Below are positions 1 to 9,351 of a stretch of DNA of 64,000 nt, one piece after another. Source of the DNA: Cutibacterium namnetense (lineage in GTDB: Bacteria > Actinomycetota > Actinomycetes > Propionibacteriales > Propionibacteriaceae); assembly GCF_001642025.1 (NCBI RefSeq), contig NZ_LWHO01000008.1:105314-169313 (forward strand). Reading direction: 5' to 3'. The position numbers and the translations under genes were made by a program. Each line of letters begins with the position of its first letter. Positions within the stretch are counted from its first letter, which is position 1. The notes beneath the pieces are model-generated. The model made no database searches. It was not told where the DNA came from and saw nothing but the letters and a program-made list of their open reading frames with translations.

Positions 1-2
1 AC

Positions 3-83
3 GCCACGTCCCTTACCGAGCTGAAGGCCGCTGTGGCCCGGCTCCCCCTGAGCTCGGATCCGGTACGCCCTACGCGTGTCTGA
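3..83 (+). CDS. 3' end of an unidentified protein (partial)
   Basis: The frame starting at base 3 is open and closes with TGA at 81-83. It encodes about 26 residues ending in ...SSDPVRPTRV. A strong hairpin lies about 20 bases after the stop, as expected for the end of a transcription unit. The rest of the gene lies outside the window, so no function can be given; this is a coding call by position and context only. Confidence 0.45.
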   Translation, partial: ATSLTELKAAVARLPLSSDPVRPTRV

Positions 84-101
84 CAACCGGATCCCGAGGT
101 A

Positions 102-135
102 GCGTGGGCCCTCTCTCCCCCGAGGGGGCCCACGC
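102..135. terminator. Hairpin terminator, possibly bidirectional
   Basis: A perfect 10-bp inverted repeat (GCGTGGGCCC / GGGCCCACGC) extends inward to about 14 bp with one G-T pair and a six-base C-rich loop. It sits between the + strand gene tail ending at 83 and the minus strand DUF1540 gene ending at 215, so it could serve both. There is no U-run, as with several other hairpins in this window. Confidence 0.7.
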
Positions 136-214
136 CTGAACCACGGCGGTCAGTTGCGCCGGAGGCGATACCTGATGGCTATCCGTGCAGAAACAGCAGA
201 TGCCTGTACGCGAC

Positions 215-493
215 TCAGCGAGTCTCGTAAGCGGTGCAGGTCGCGGTATCGCTAACTGCGACCTCCTGGGCAGTGCACATGAGCTTGTCATTGTGAACGC
301 ACTCCATGCGCTGGCACGCGCCAACGCGACCATTGGCCGAAGACAGCCCGGCGCGAGCATCGAGATGGGTAACAGTTGCGCAAGTGGGTAGCCCAGAAGC
401 CCCACCGACGGTCATCGCGAAGGCGGTGCAGCCGGAGTCGTTAAAAGCGCAATCGGTAACGGAACAAGAAACAACGGGAGTTGCGGTAGGCAT
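215..493 (-). CDS. Cysteine-rich DUF1540-type protein
   Basis: This 92-residue protein has two copies of a four-cysteine unit: Cys10, 15, 22, 38 and Cys60, 65, 73, 86. The spacing resembles DUF1540, a small family presumed to bind metal; the function is unknown. The ATG at 493 is chosen over one five codons upstream (508) because AAAGG lies seven bases before it. There is no signal peptide or membrane segment. The duplication of the unit in one chain is clear from the sequence; metal binding is inferred from the cysteine pattern. Confidence 0.75.
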   Translation of the reverse strand: MPTATPVVSCSVTDCAFNDSGCTAFAMTVGGASGLPTCATVTHLDARAGLSSANGRVGACQRMECVHNDKLMCTAQEVAVSDTATCTAYETR

Positions 494-720
494 GTCGAGA
501 CCTTTCATAAAATGACCACCGCGTGCCTGACGTTTTCAACGATAAGCACTGGAAATACCACCCGCAAGCAAGGCTAGGCTGATCTCAGATCCCTTGCCAG
601 CAAGGAATGCCGCCTGGAATCAGAGAAGATCGATCTCTTCTTTCCCACGCTCTTTCCGACCTCACTTTCCACAATGCCACCAATTCCAAAACATTCATGT
701 TCACCAACTCCTGAGGGGGA

Positions 721-1629
721 TTGCTGTTCCATCACCTCGTCCAGCGAACCCACAGCGTCACTCAGAGCCATCGACTATCATTCGAGCCCGTGCGACCCGA
801 CTCCGCTCCCCCCGATCCGTCCCAGCCCGCCGACGCCTCCCCCGCCCAGGACCGCCGCCACCAGCCGGGGCTGGGGGTCGAAGTGTCAGCCGGGGCACAT
901 CGCTCGGGTGACCGGGTCCGGCGCGGCGTCGTCTCCTTCGTGCGCCGATCCCCCCGGATGAACGTCTCCCAACAACGGGCCATGAACACCTTGGCCAGCA
1001 CATACCTGATCGACGTCCCCCGCGACGCCACCAGTACTTCGGTCGCACCCGGGTCCCGTCTGGATCTCCCCGCGATATTCGGTCGCACCGCCCCGCTCAC
1101 CGTGGAAATCGGCATCGGATCTGGCGACGTGCTGGCAACGCTGGCGGCCGCCCATCCCGAGCGAGACTTCATTGGTTTCGAGGTCTATCTACCCTCCATC
1201 GCGACGACCCTGAACAAACTCGAGAACGCTGGTGCAAGCAACGCCCGGATCATCATGGCTGACGCCACAGCAGGGCTGGAGCACCTCTTCGGACCCGACG
1301 ACCTCGATGAACTGTGGACCTTCTTCGCTGACCCATGGCACAAGAAGCGTCACCACAAGCGTCGCATCGTCAACCCCGACACGGCCCGGCTGGTGACGTC
1401 GCGGCTGCGTCCGGGCGGTCTGTGGCGTCTAGCAACCGACTGGGATGACTACGCCCACTGGATGCTCGAGGTGCTCTCGGCCGAGCCATTACTCGAGCCG
1501 ATCGACGCCGGGCCGGACGGATTTAGCCCGCGCTGGTCCGAACGTCCGGTGACCCGCTACGAGAACAAGGGGTTGACGGCCGGACGGACCGTCCATGACC
1601 TCACCTGGCGTCGCGTGGAGCAGCCATGA
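721..1629 (+). CDS. trmB: tRNA (guanine-N7-)-methyltransferase
   Basis: TrmB methylates N7 of G46 in tRNA using S-adenosylmethionine. The SAM site (VEIGIGSGDVL), the following GFEVYLPS stretch and the family block FADPWHKKRHHKRR are all present. The N-terminal RRGVVSFVRRSPRM segment is also typical, so the ATG at 958 would cut into the conserved part. The true start is unclear: TTG 721 has a GAGGGGG only one base away, and GTG 790 has no clear ribosome site. The first 60 or so residues are Pro-rich and may be untranslated. The stop overlaps the truA start (ATGA). Confidence 0.88.
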   Translation: MLFHHLVQRTHSVTQSHRLSFEPVRPDSAPPDPSQPADASPAQDRRHQPGLGVEVSAGAHRSGDRVRRGVVSFVRRSPRMNVSQQRAMNTLASTYLIDVPRDATSTSVAPGSRLDLPAIFGRTAPLTVEIGIGSGDVLATLAAAHPERDFIGFEVYLPSIATTLNKLENAGASNARIIMADATAGLEHLFGPDDLDELWTFFADPWHKKRHHKRRIVNPDTARLVTSRLRPGGLWRLATDWDDYAHWMLEVLSAEPLLEPIDAGPDGFSPRWSERPVTRYENKGLTAGRTVHDLTWRRVEQP

Positions 1630-2465
1630 CCCGCTGGCGCCTAGACATTGCCTACGATGGGGCGAATTTCTCCGGATGGGCCGCACAGCCCGACCGTCGC
1701 ACCGTCCAAGGCGAGCTAGAGACATGGATCCCTCGGGTGTTGCGGATTGACGAACCCACCCCGCTGACGGTGGCCGGGCGAACTGACGCTGGCGTTCATG
1801 CCCGCGGCCAGGTGGCCCATGTCGACCTCCCCGACAACGTCGACACCTCGGCGATGCTGCGTCGGCTCTCCCGGGCCCTTGACCCTGACGTCGTCGTCAA
1901 ATCAGTACGCCCCGTTCCCAGCACGTTCGACGCCCGGTTCTCGGCGCTGTGGCGTCGCTACGTTTACCGCCTGTGGGACGAGTCCTCCCGCCCTGACCCG
2001 GTGACGCGCTTCCATGTGGCACCCGTGCGGGGACACCTCGACCTCAACCGCCTCAACACCGCCGGCACCTCCCTTCTCGGGCTGCGCGACTTCGCCGCCT
2101 TCTGCAAACACCGCGAGGGTGCCACAACAATCCGTACCCTCCTCGACTGCCACGCTGAACGGCTCGACAACCCGTGCGGCACCATCGAGGTGACCGTCCG
2201 CGCCGACGCGTTTTGCCACTCCATGGTGAGATCCCTCGTTGGGGCTCTCACCGCAGTCGCCTCAGGGCGGCGCGGCCAAGACTGGCTCGACGAGGTCGCC
2301 GCCTCCACCTCGCGGGCATCATCGGTGCTCGTCATGCCGGCCTGCGGACTCACCCTCGAGGAGGTCGGCTACCCCACCGACGAGAACCTTGCCGAGCGCG
2401 CCGCCCAGGCCCGTTCCCGTCGAAGCCACGACGACATCTGCGAACCCTGTTGGGAGGACCGATGA
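1626..2465 (+). CDS. truA: tRNA pseudouridine synthase A
   Basis: TruA makes pseudouridine at positions 38-40 of the tRNA anticodon arm. The 279-residue protein carries the catalytic motif GRTDAGVHA with the nucleophilic aspartate at residue 54, and an N-terminal RNA-binding half (DIAYDGANFSGWA). The last 30 or so residues, with DDICEPCWEDR, extend beyond the usual family end. It overlaps trmB by four bases upstream and the next methyltransferase by four bases downstream, so the three are probably co-translated as a tRNA/rRNA modification operon. Confidence 0.95.
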   Translation: MTRWRLDIAYDGANFSGWAAQPDRRTVQGELETWIPRVLRIDEPTPLTVAGRTDAGVHARGQVAHVDLPDNVDTSAMLRRLSRALDPDVVVKSVRPVPSTFDARFSALWRRYVYRLWDESSRPDPVTRFHVAPVRGHLDLNRLNTAGTSLLGLRDFAAFCKHREGATTIRTLLDCHAERLDNPCGTIEVTVRADAFCHSMVRSLVGALTAVASGRRGQDWLDEVAASTSRASSVLVMPACGLTLEEVGYPTDENLAERAAQARSRRSHDDICEPCWEDR

Positions 2466-3082
2466 GCCAATCCAGCCGCGACGACCACTCGCCCACGCAT
2501 TACTTCACCACCCCAGAAGGGCCGGTCAAGACCCGCACTATCACCGTAAATATCCGGGATGATTCCATGCCGATGACGACGGCCGGTGGGGTGTTCTCGG
2601 GGGCTCGGCTCGATCCCGGAACCGCTGTCCTCATGAGATCGGTGACCCCGCCACCGTCCGACGGCACGTTCCTCGACCTCGGCTGCGGGTACGGCCCGAT
2701 CGCCTGTGCGCTGGCCCGGGCCTGCCCTGGATCCCAGGTCATCGCCGTCGACGTCAACGACCTAGCCATCGACTTGACGACCCGCAACGCCAAAGCCCTC
2801 GGGGTCGGCGGGCGCGTCCACGCCTGTCGCCCAGAGGAGGTCGACCCTGACCTCCGTTTCGACGAGATCTGGTCAAACCCGCCGATCCGGGTGGGCAAGG
2901 CGGTCCTACACGAGATCTTGACTACGTGGCTGACGCGTCTAAGCGACGAGGGGGTCGCTCACCTCGTCGTTGGGAAAAACCTCGGCGCAGATTCTCTCAC
3001 CCGCTGGCTGTGTGAGCAGGGGTTCAATGCGGCCCGGATCGCTTCCGCGAAAGGGTTCCGGGTCATCGACGTCGACGCCTGA
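2462..3082 (+). CDS. Class I SAM-dependent methyltransferase (RsmC/RlmG-like)
   Basis: The 206-residue protein has the SAM-binding loop FLDLGCGYGPIACALA and the catalytic motif SNPPIRVGK, which match the single MTS domain of N2-guanine rRNA methyltransferases. It lacks the duplicated N-terminal half of proteobacterial RsmC, as is usual in actinobacteria. The ATG at 2462 overlaps the truA stop. Methylation of 16S or 23S guanine is inferred from family and neighbours; the exact target cannot be read from sequence. Confidence 0.85.
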   Translation: MSQSSRDDHSPTHYFTTPEGPVKTRTITVNIRDDSMPMTTAGGVFSGARLDPGTAVLMRSVTPPPSDGTFLDLGCGYGPIACALARACPGSQVIAVDVNDLAIDLTTRNAKALGVGGRVHACRPEEVDPDLRFDEIWSNPPIRVGKAVLHEILTTWLTRLSDEGVAHLVVGKNLGADSLTRWLCEQGFNAARIASAKGFRVIDVDA

Positions 3083-3156
3083 CCTGGTCATAAACTGAAA
3101 TGGTGCCAATGGAAAGCCAAGCCGTACCTCACGACGCCTGGAACCGGCGCTGAACC

Positions 3157-4419
3157 GTGTCCAGATTGGTGACGAGGACGCCCGACCCGGTCGTCGAGAT
3201 TGCGGTAGCGAGCGCCCCAGACAATACCAGGACCGTCCACCCGTGGTCGTGGTGGGCCTGGGCGGCAGGCTGCGGTATCGCCATCAGCCTCACCAATAAT
3301 CCGCTTCTCGTCGTCCTCATCACCGGAGCCGTCGCCCTCGTCGTTGCTTTGCGGCGCACTGACGAGCCGTGGGCCCAGTCCGCAGGGGTCTATGCCGGTA
3401 TGGCCCTCACAGTCCTCATCATTCGCGTGTTCTTTCAGATTCTTATGGGTGGTAACGGCAGAGGGACGGTGCTCTTCCGTCTTCCCGAAGTGTCCCTGCC
3501 CGACTGGGCGGCCGGGATTCGCCTCGGCGGGCCGGTAACTGCTGAGGGGCTAGCCGCCACCAGTTACGACGCCCTCCGACTAGCCGGAATGCTGGCCTGC
3601 TTTGGTGCCGCAAACTCCTTGGCCAACCCCAGACGCGTCCTTAAATCCGTGCCGGCGGCACTACATGACATTTCGGTGGCCGTCGTCATCGCGCTATCGG
3701 TGTTTCCCCAACTCATCGCCTCGGCACAGCGGGTCCGACGAGCCCGACGCCTGCGCGGAGACACCAGAACAGGGATTGGCACCCTGGCGGCCGTGCTCGT
3801 CCCAGTGCTGGAGGACTCAGTGGAGATGTCGATGTCCCTAGCCCGTGGGATGGAGTCTCGTGGATACGGGCGCACCCGTGACAACCGTCGCGTCCGCCCT
3901 GGAACCAGCGTTCTGCTCGTAGTGTCTGTGATGGCGCTGACCCTCGGATGCTACGGCGTGCTCGCCAACCCGACCGGGGCCTTCGCCGCCAATCCGTCAA
4001 CCTGCGCCCCCGGCAGCCTATGTTCGTGGTTCCTGGCCGACCGGATGGGTCAGCACATCGGCATCGTGCTCATTATCGCCGGGATCATCGGCTCGGTCAT
4101 CGGGCTACGGATCTCGGGACGACGCCTCCAGGTGAGTCGGTACCGCCCTGACCCATGGACCTGGCAGGCGACGGCGTCATGCCTGTGCGGAGCAGCCGTG
4201 GTAGTCGCCATGATCTGGCTGTCTCGAACCAGCCCCAAGGCCATCACCGTCTCCACCTCGCCAGTGCTTTGGCCACCGCTGGAACCGGCGATGCTCCTCC
4301 TCGCGATAACGGCCGCTTTACCTGGGATTTTCACCCCTGCACCCCAAAGATCTACCCAGGCTGACCCAGAGCAGGCCGCGTCGTGGACACCCCGAAAAGA
4401 TGAGGTACCCCAGTCATGA
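3157..4419 (+). CDS. ecfT: ECF transporter transmembrane component EcfT
   Basis: This 420-residue polytopic membrane protein has the EcfT/CbiQ hallmark cytoplasmic helices: RARRLRGD and, about 40 residues on, SLARGMESRGYGR, which dock into the ATPases. EcfT couples ATP hydrolysis to toppling of a substrate-binding S component. Extra hydrophobic segments at both ends make it longer than the usual 260 or so residues. The GTG at 3157 is used; GTG 3169 is an alternative. It overlaps the ATPase gene by four bases (ATGA). Confidence 0.85.
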   Translation: MSRLVTRTPDPVVEIAVASAPDNTRTVHPWSWWAWAAGCGIAISLTNNPLLVVLITGAVALVVALRRTDEPWAQSAGVYAGMALTVLIIRVFFQILMGGNGRGTVLFRLPEVSLPDWAAGIRLGGPVTAEGLAATSYDALRLAGMLACFGAANSLANPRRVLKSVPAALHDISVAVVIALSVFPQLIASAQRVRRARRLRGDTRTGIGTLAAVLVPVLEDSVEMSMSLARGMESRGYGRTRDNRRVRPGTSVLLVVSVMALTLGCYGVLANPTGAFAANPSTCAPGSLCSWFLADRMGQHIGIVLIIAGIIGSVIGLRISGRRLQVSRYRPDPWTWQATASCLCGAAVVVAMIWLSRTSPKAITVSTSPVLWPPLEPAMLLLAITAALPGIFTPAPQRSTQADPEQAASWTPRKDEVPQS

Positions 4420-6071
4420 GCGATGTCATCACCGTGTCGAACGTGTCGATAACCCACCCGGGGGCCTCGACTCCGATCTTCAGGAATATTGACCTCACCG
4501 TCAAGGAAGGGGACCTGACCCTAGTCGCCGGGCGCACTGGCACCGGCAAATCGACCCTGCTGGGGACTCTCAACGGGATCGTCCCGCACTTCACTGGCGG
4601 GCGCCTCGACGGCACTGTGACAGTCGCCGGGCGCGACACCCGCACCCACCGCCCCCGGGAACTAGCCGACGTCGTCGGTGTGGTCGGGCAGAACCCGGTC
4701 GCCGGGTTCGTTACCGACACCGTGGAGGACGAGATCGCCTACGGCATGGAGCAGCTGGGGATCTCGCCGTCCGTGATGCGCAAGAGAGTCGAAGAAACCC
4801 TGGACCTCATGGGGATCGCCGATCTGCGTCACAGAGCCTTACTGAGCCTGTCTGGCGGCCAACAACAGCGGGTAGCCATCGCCGCCGTTCTGGCCGCCCA
4901 ACCTCGCATCCTTGTGCTCGACGAACCGACCAGCGCCCTCGATCCCACAGCAGCCCAGGACGTACTTGCCTCTATTACCACACTGGTCCATGACGTCGGC
5001 TTAACCGTGGTCCTCGCCGAGCATCGCCTAGAACGCGTTATGCATGCCGCCGACGCCGTCTGGTGGCTACCCGGTGATGGTTCGGTGGTCCAGGGACGTC
5101 CCGAGGACGTGTTAGCTCGCGCCGATGTCGTCCCGCCATTGGTTGCCCTGAGTCGCACCATGGGATGGTCGGCTGTCCCGCTATCAGTGCGTGAAGCTCG
5201 TCGTCGGGTCGGTCCGCATCCGGACCTCCCACGTGCTCCGCGTCCCTCCGAGGCGATGACCTGGCGAGGCGGCGGCACCGAGGTACTGCGTTTGGAAACT
5301 CTTGGAGTCAATTACGGCCAAGTCCGCGCCGTCGACGCCATGACGATCACCGTGGACCGTGGCACCATCACCTGCCTCATGGGGCGAAATGGATCAGGTA
5401 AGTCGTCCCTGATGTGGGCGATCCAGGGGGCGACGAAGTCCTCAGGCACAGTGCTGGTTAACCACGACGGTTCCTGGGCCGACCCCCGCAAGGCCGACGC
5501 CGCTACCGCCCGACAGATGGTGAGCCTCGTCCCGCAGTCAGCCTCCGACCTGCTCTACTTACCGACCGTCGCGCAGGAGTGTGCCCAGGCTGACAAGGAG
5601 TCCGAAGTGCCTGAGGGCACCACGCGGGCTATCTTGTCCCGTCTCAAGGTAGAACTGCCGGAAGATCGCAATCCCCGGGACATGTCAGAAGGCCAGCGAC
5701 TGGCCCTCGTCCTGGCAATTCAGCTGTCCAGCCACCCCGACGTTCTTCTCCTCGACGAGCCGACCCGCGGTCTCGACTACGCCATGAAGAACGAGCTCAC
5801 ACGAATCGTCCGGGATATTGCCGCCGGCGCTACCGGGGAACCAGCAGCGGTGCTACTGGCCACCCATGACGTGGAATTCGCCGCAACAACGACAGATCGC
5901 ACCATCGTCATGGCCACCGGCCAAGTAGTTGCCGACGGATCCACGCGCTCAGTGTGCACCTCCTCGCCTGGGTTCAGTCCACAAATCGCCAAGGTCTTTC
6001 ATCCGGCCGACGTCATGACGATTGCCGACGTCGAGAGGCTTGTGAGCATCCCGGCAGGAAGCCACCGATGA
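4416..6071 (+). CDS. ecfA: Fused double ECF-type ABC ATPase
   Basis: Two ABC ATPase domains lie in one 551-residue chain. Domain 1 has Walker A GRTGTGKS (39-46), signature LSGGQ (145-149) and Walker B ILVLDE (165-170). Domain 2 has Walker A GRNGSGKS (323-330), a variant signature MSEGQ (423-427) and Walker B VLLLDE (444-449). It replaces the separate EcfA1 and EcfA2 of firmicutes and would power the EcfT protein encoded just upstream. ATGA overlaps on both sides indicate one tightly coupled operon. Confidence 0.9.
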   Translation: MSDVITVSNVSITHPGASTPIFRNIDLTVKEGDLTLVAGRTGTGKSTLLGTLNGIVPHFTGGRLDGTVTVAGRDTRTHRPRELADVVGVVGQNPVAGFVTDTVEDEIAYGMEQLGISPSVMRKRVEETLDLMGIADLRHRALLSLSGGQQQRVAIAAVLAAQPRILVLDEPTSALDPTAAQDVLASITTLVHDVGLTVVLAEHRLERVMHAADAVWWLPGDGSVVQGRPEDVLARADVVPPLVALSRTMGWSAVPLSVREARRRVGPHPDLPRAPRPSEAMTWRGGGTEVLRLETLGVNYGQVRAVDAMTITVDRGTITCLMGRNGSGKSSLMWAIQGATKSSGTVLVNHDGSWADPRKADAATARQMVSLVPQSASDLLYLPTVAQECAQADKESEVPEGTTRAILSRLKVELPEDRNPRDMSEGQRLALVLAIQLSSHPDVLLLDEPTRGLDYAMKNELTRIVRDIAAGATGEPAAVLLATHDVEFAATTTDRTIVMATGQVVADGSTRSVCTSSPGFSPQIAKVFHPADVMTIADVERLVSIPAGSHR

Positions 6072-6880
6072 GCAGTAGGCAGCACGTCGCCGTCCGCACC
6101 TCAGCGACATCTCGGGTGCTGCTCATCGCCACCGCCGTTATGGGGCTGCTGGCCTTCTGCTGGCCGCTCTTCCTCAATCCGGGAAGCGCCGCCGACTATG
6201 AGACGCGCACCCCATTTCTCTTCGCCGCGATCCTGCCCGTGGTGTTGGCGGTGGTGGTCTCCCAACTCAGTTCGGACGGGATCGACGTCAAGGCCCTCGC
6301 CATGATCGGTGTCCTCACCGCGTGCGGGGCAGCACTACGTACCCTCAGCCCGTCGCTGGCGGGGATTTCCTTCGTCTTCATCCTCATGATTACCGGGGCA
6401 CGAGTGTTCGGTGCAGCCTTCGGTTTCGTCCTCGGCACCACCACAATGTTCGCATCCGCCCTACTCACCGCAGGTTTCGGGCCGTGGCTGCCCTACCAGA
6501 TGATCGCCTCTGGGTTCGTCGGGTTGGGAGCGGGGCTGCTCCCCCGCGCGCGGGGAAGAGCCGAGATCGCCTGGCTGTGTGGTTGGGGATTCGTCTCAGC
6601 CTTCCTCTACGGATGGTTGATGGACTTCGCTTTCTGGCCCTTTAACCTCGGCACCAGCACCCAGCTGTCCTTCGACCCGCACGCGTCCCCACTGACGAAC
6701 CTGTGGCATTTCGTGTTGTTCAACTTGGCGACGTCCATGGGATGGAATCTGGGACGTGCACTCACCAACGTGGTTTGCCTGGCGCTGTTAGGAGGCCCGG
6801 TCCTCCGAGTACTACGGCGGGCCTCCCGACGTGCCCAGTTCATGCCGGATGCAGTCCATACCAGCCCCGACGAAAGCTAA
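6068..6880 (+). CDS. ECF transporter S-like membrane component, substrate unknown
   Basis: A 270-residue hydrophobic protein with about six membrane segments, directly after the EcfT and ATPase genes (ATGA overlap), the expected place for a dedicated substrate-binding S component. Features include AALRTLSPSLAGISFVF and a GWLMDFAFWPFN segment. No cobalamin, thiamin or biotin signature was recognised, and no riboswitch or vitamin gene is adjacent, so the substrate is left open. The stop is one base from the convergent dehydrogenase gene. Confidence 0.75.
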   Translation: MSSRQHVAVRTSATSRVLLIATAVMGLLAFCWPLFLNPGSAADYETRTPFLFAAILPVVLAVVVSQLSSDGIDVKALAMIGVLTACGAALRTLSPSLAGISFVFILMITGARVFGAAFGFVLGTTTMFASALLTAGFGPWLPYQMIASGFVGLGAGLLPRARGRAEIAWLCGWGFVSAFLYGWLMDFAFWPFNLGTSTQLSFDPHASPLTNLWHFVLFNLATSMGWNLGRALTNVVCLALLGGPVLRVLRRASRRAQFMPDAVHTSPDES

Positions 6881-6881
6881 C

Positions 6882-7643
6882 CTACATTTCCGCCAGTGCG
6901 TCTGGCCCCTCGGGCAGGATCTGCCCGCCATCCACCACGATGGACTGACCGGTCACATAGCGCGCCCCATCCGACGCGAGGTACGCCACCGCTTCACCGA
7001 TATCCTTGGCCTCACCAAGCATCCCCAGCGGCACGGCCTTCGCCATCTCAGCGAGGTAGTCATCGCCGAGCGCTTCCAGACCTGGGGTTACGACGTTGCC
7101 CGGCATCACTGCATTGATGGTGATCTTGTCGCCCGCCAGCTCCATCGCGGCCGAGCGGATGAATCCCATCTGTGCCGCCTTGGTGGCACCGTAGTGCGAC
7201 CATCCTGGATAACCGGTGATGTTGCCGGTAATCGACGATGTAACCACGATGCGTCCGCGACCAGACTCACTCAGGGCTGGCGTGGCCGCTTGCACCATAT
7301 GCACCATGCCCTTGACATTCACGTCAAAGATGAAGTCAATTTGGTCATCGCCAAGATCGGCGAGACGAACTTGGGGATACACACCAGCGTTAGCAACGAG
7401 CACGGACAGGCCACCAAACTCGGCAGCAACATCATTCACCACACGGATGCAGGCTTTCTTGTCCCGCACGTCGAGTTGGTAAACATCGAGTCCATCGGCG
7501 CGCGCCTGCGCACACCTTTCCTCGGTCACACCGGTCACGGCGACACGGGCACCGTGGAATGTGAGTACCTCCGCGATTCCGCGACCGATTCCAGCGGTCC
7601 CACCGCTCACCAGCGCGGTACGACCAGCAAGCAGTCCAGTCAT
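6882..7643 (-). CDS. Short-chain dehydrogenase/reductase (FabG-like)
   Basis: This 253-residue SDR has the NAD(P) loop SGGTAGIG (13-20), NAG (85-87), a serine pair before the active site (136-137), and the YxxxK pair Tyr151/Lys155. It resembles 3-oxoacyl-ACP reductases and polyol or butanediol dehydrogenases, but the substrate cannot be fixed. The ATG at 7643 is preceded by GGAGTGACA and fits the family start; upstream in-frame codons are not part of the domain. It stands alone, convergent with the ECF operon. Confidence 0.88.
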   Translation of the reverse strand: MTGLLAGRTALVSGGTAGIGRGIAEVLTFHGARVAVTGVTEERCAQARADGLDVYQLDVRDKKACIRVVNDVAAEFGGLSVLVANAGVYPQVRLADLGDDQIDFIFDVNVKGMVHMVQAATPALSESGRGRIVVTSSITGNITGYPGWSHYGATKAAQMGFIRSAAMELAGDKITINAVMPGNVVTPGLEALGDDYLAEMAKAVPLGMLGEAKDIGEAVAYLASDGARYVTGQSIVVDGGQILPEGPDALAEM

Positions 7644-7737
7644 TGTCACTCCTCCAACATCGTTGATCGCAGGAGACACACGTATGGTAGCAAGCTGGCG
7701 TGGAAACACCGCGAATCGGTGTCCCCGACCGGGCACG

Positions 7738-7754
7738 TCACCCCACCGGGGTGA
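7738..7754 (-). terminator. Hairpin at the end of the ABC exporter operon
   Basis: A 7-bp perfect stem (TCACCCC / GGGGTGA, three-base loop) overlaps the stop codon of the permease gene. The small loop and lack of a U-run make it a weak call. Confidence 0.35.
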
Positions 7755-9351
7755 TCTTCGTCAGCACCTTGTCCCAGGTGCGGTCGAGACGTCGTCCGCC
7801 TACTACGATCCCGAAGTGCAGCACCAGGAAGGACCATCCCAGCCCGCCAACGAAAGCCAGCAGGATGCTCCACCATGCATTTTCCTCCATCGCCACCAGC
7901 ACCACGAGGGCAATCATGGGGATCGCAACAGGAATCCCTGCCACCATACCGAGAAGGCCCCCGAGGCACCCGGCACCGGCCGACGATCCTGAGTTAAACC
8001 CGCTGCCCTTGCGGTTCTCCGCAACCCGCATTGGATTGACGACCCCCATCCAGGAGCCGATCCCGGTCGAGAGCAGGAGAGCCCCTAACGCCTCTGTCAT
8101 CACCACCGGCAGCAGCTCCCACTGGCCGCACCACCCCGTGATAACGACAGCCAGCACCAGGCTGACCGGCATCGTGACGAGGAGAACAGCAATCGCGCGA
8201 CCGCGTCGATCCTCTTCCCCCGTGACCGACGCCTCGATGTGGTGCCACAGCGCCGTTCCGTCGTAGCTGATGAGTGACCCGACGTACATCGGCGTCGCAA
8301 TGAGCATTACGGCAAACGGGATCGCGGTGACGATGAGAGCCGCCTGCGGGCTACGCACCTCGTCCCCGCCATTGACGAGCATCGGGACAGCGGCCAGCAG
8401 CGGGACGAGGAAAATGTCGAGGAGCAGGGACACCATTCGGGGATCCCGCTTGAGGTACCTCAGGGTGCGTCCAGCAATCACCCCCGTCGGGGTGGCCGAC
8501 ATCATCCGGTCGATCCGATTCGCCGCTTTCACCTTCGCAGCGCTTGCGCCGTCCCCGACCGGGGCTACGAGGCGACGCGCGACGATGGCCTGCCACGCCC
8601 ACACCATAACGGCCACCGCGGCGATACTGACGATGAGCTTAATAACGAAAGCTAGCCAGGAACCGCGGGCAGCCTCCCACGGCATTGACCATGCCCAGCC
8701 CAGCGGGGTCCATCCGACGATCCGCCCCGCGCTGACCGGAATCCTGTGGGTGACTGGGTCGGCCTTCATCACAACCTGCATCCCAACGCCAAGACCGCAG
8801 CACAACAGCGCGACAAGGACCATCGTGGCCTCACGAAACCGCCGCTTGGCCATCACGATCGACATCGCTGCCAGCAGGAGGTTCGATGCGATCAGGGCAG
8901 CTGCCCATCCCAGCAAGTCACCAAGCACAGCGGCCACGATCGGGGCAGCCCCGGCACTCGACCACGCGAAGATATGTGAGACCGACGCCACAAGAGTGAC
9001 GATCCCTCCCCAGCCCAACAGCCCGACGACAACGAAAGCGGGCATGAGCTCCCCCGCCCGCCGCGAAAAGACCGCGTATCGCGACGGATCTGTGTAGGTA
9101 GGCTGAGCGCCGAAAAGCACCGGCACGATGACCCAAAAGACGATGAGCGACGCCCCGGCCACGGCGGTGCTGGCACCGCGCGCATCGATGCCGAGTTGCC
9201 CGGCTGCCCGCACATAGGCGAAGTAGTTTCCGCCGAGAAACAAGGACATGAGAACCAGGAGGATGAGTCCGAAGATCTCGGCCGGCTTAGCACCTTTGCG
9301 AAGGGGAGCCAGGGTGGTGCTCCACTGGTGCTTTAGGACCTGCGCAACCAC
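7738..9351 (-). CDS. ABC exporter membrane protein
   Basis: A 537-residue polytopic membrane protein with about 12 hydrophobic segments and a central polar loop (KAANRIDRMMSATPTGVIAGRTLRYLKRDPRM), like large ABC-2-type permeases of actinobacteria. The GTG at 9351 has a strong GGGAGGGG ribosome site and lies 19 bases inside the end of the upstream ATPase gene, so the two are translationally coupled. The substrate is unknown; drug, peptide or lipid export are all possible. Confidence 0.8.
   Translation of the reverse strand: MVAQVLKHQWSTTLAPLRKGAKPAEIFGLILLVLMSLFLGGNYFAYVRAAGQLGIDARGASTAVAGASLIVFWVIVPVLFGAQPTYTDPSRYAVFSRRAGELMPAFVVVGLLGWGGIVTLVASVSHIFAWSSAGAAPIVAAVLGDLLGWAAALIASNLLLAAMSIVMAKRRFREATMVLVALLCCGLGVGMQVVMKADPVTHRIPVSAGRIVGWTPLGWAWSMPWEAARGSWLAFVIKLIVSIAAVAVMVWAWQAIVARRLVAPVGDGASAAKVKAANRIDRMMSATPTGVIAGRTLRYLKRDPRMVSLLLDIFLVPLLAAVPMLVNGGDEVRSPQAALIVTAIPFAVMLIATPMYVGSLISYDGTALWHHIEASVTGEEDRRGRAIAVLLVTMPVSLVLAVVITGWCGQWELLPVVMTEALGALLLSTGIGSWMGVVNPMRVAENRKGSGFNSGSSAGAGCLGGLLGMVAGIPVAIPMIALVVLVAMEENAWWSILLAFVGGLGWSFLVLHFGIVVGGRRLDRTWDKVLTKITPVG

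Noticed and set aside
6831..7754. 307-codon + strand frame across the dehydrogenase
   Set aside because: Antisense to an SDR with all catalytic motifs; the translation has no recognisable domain.
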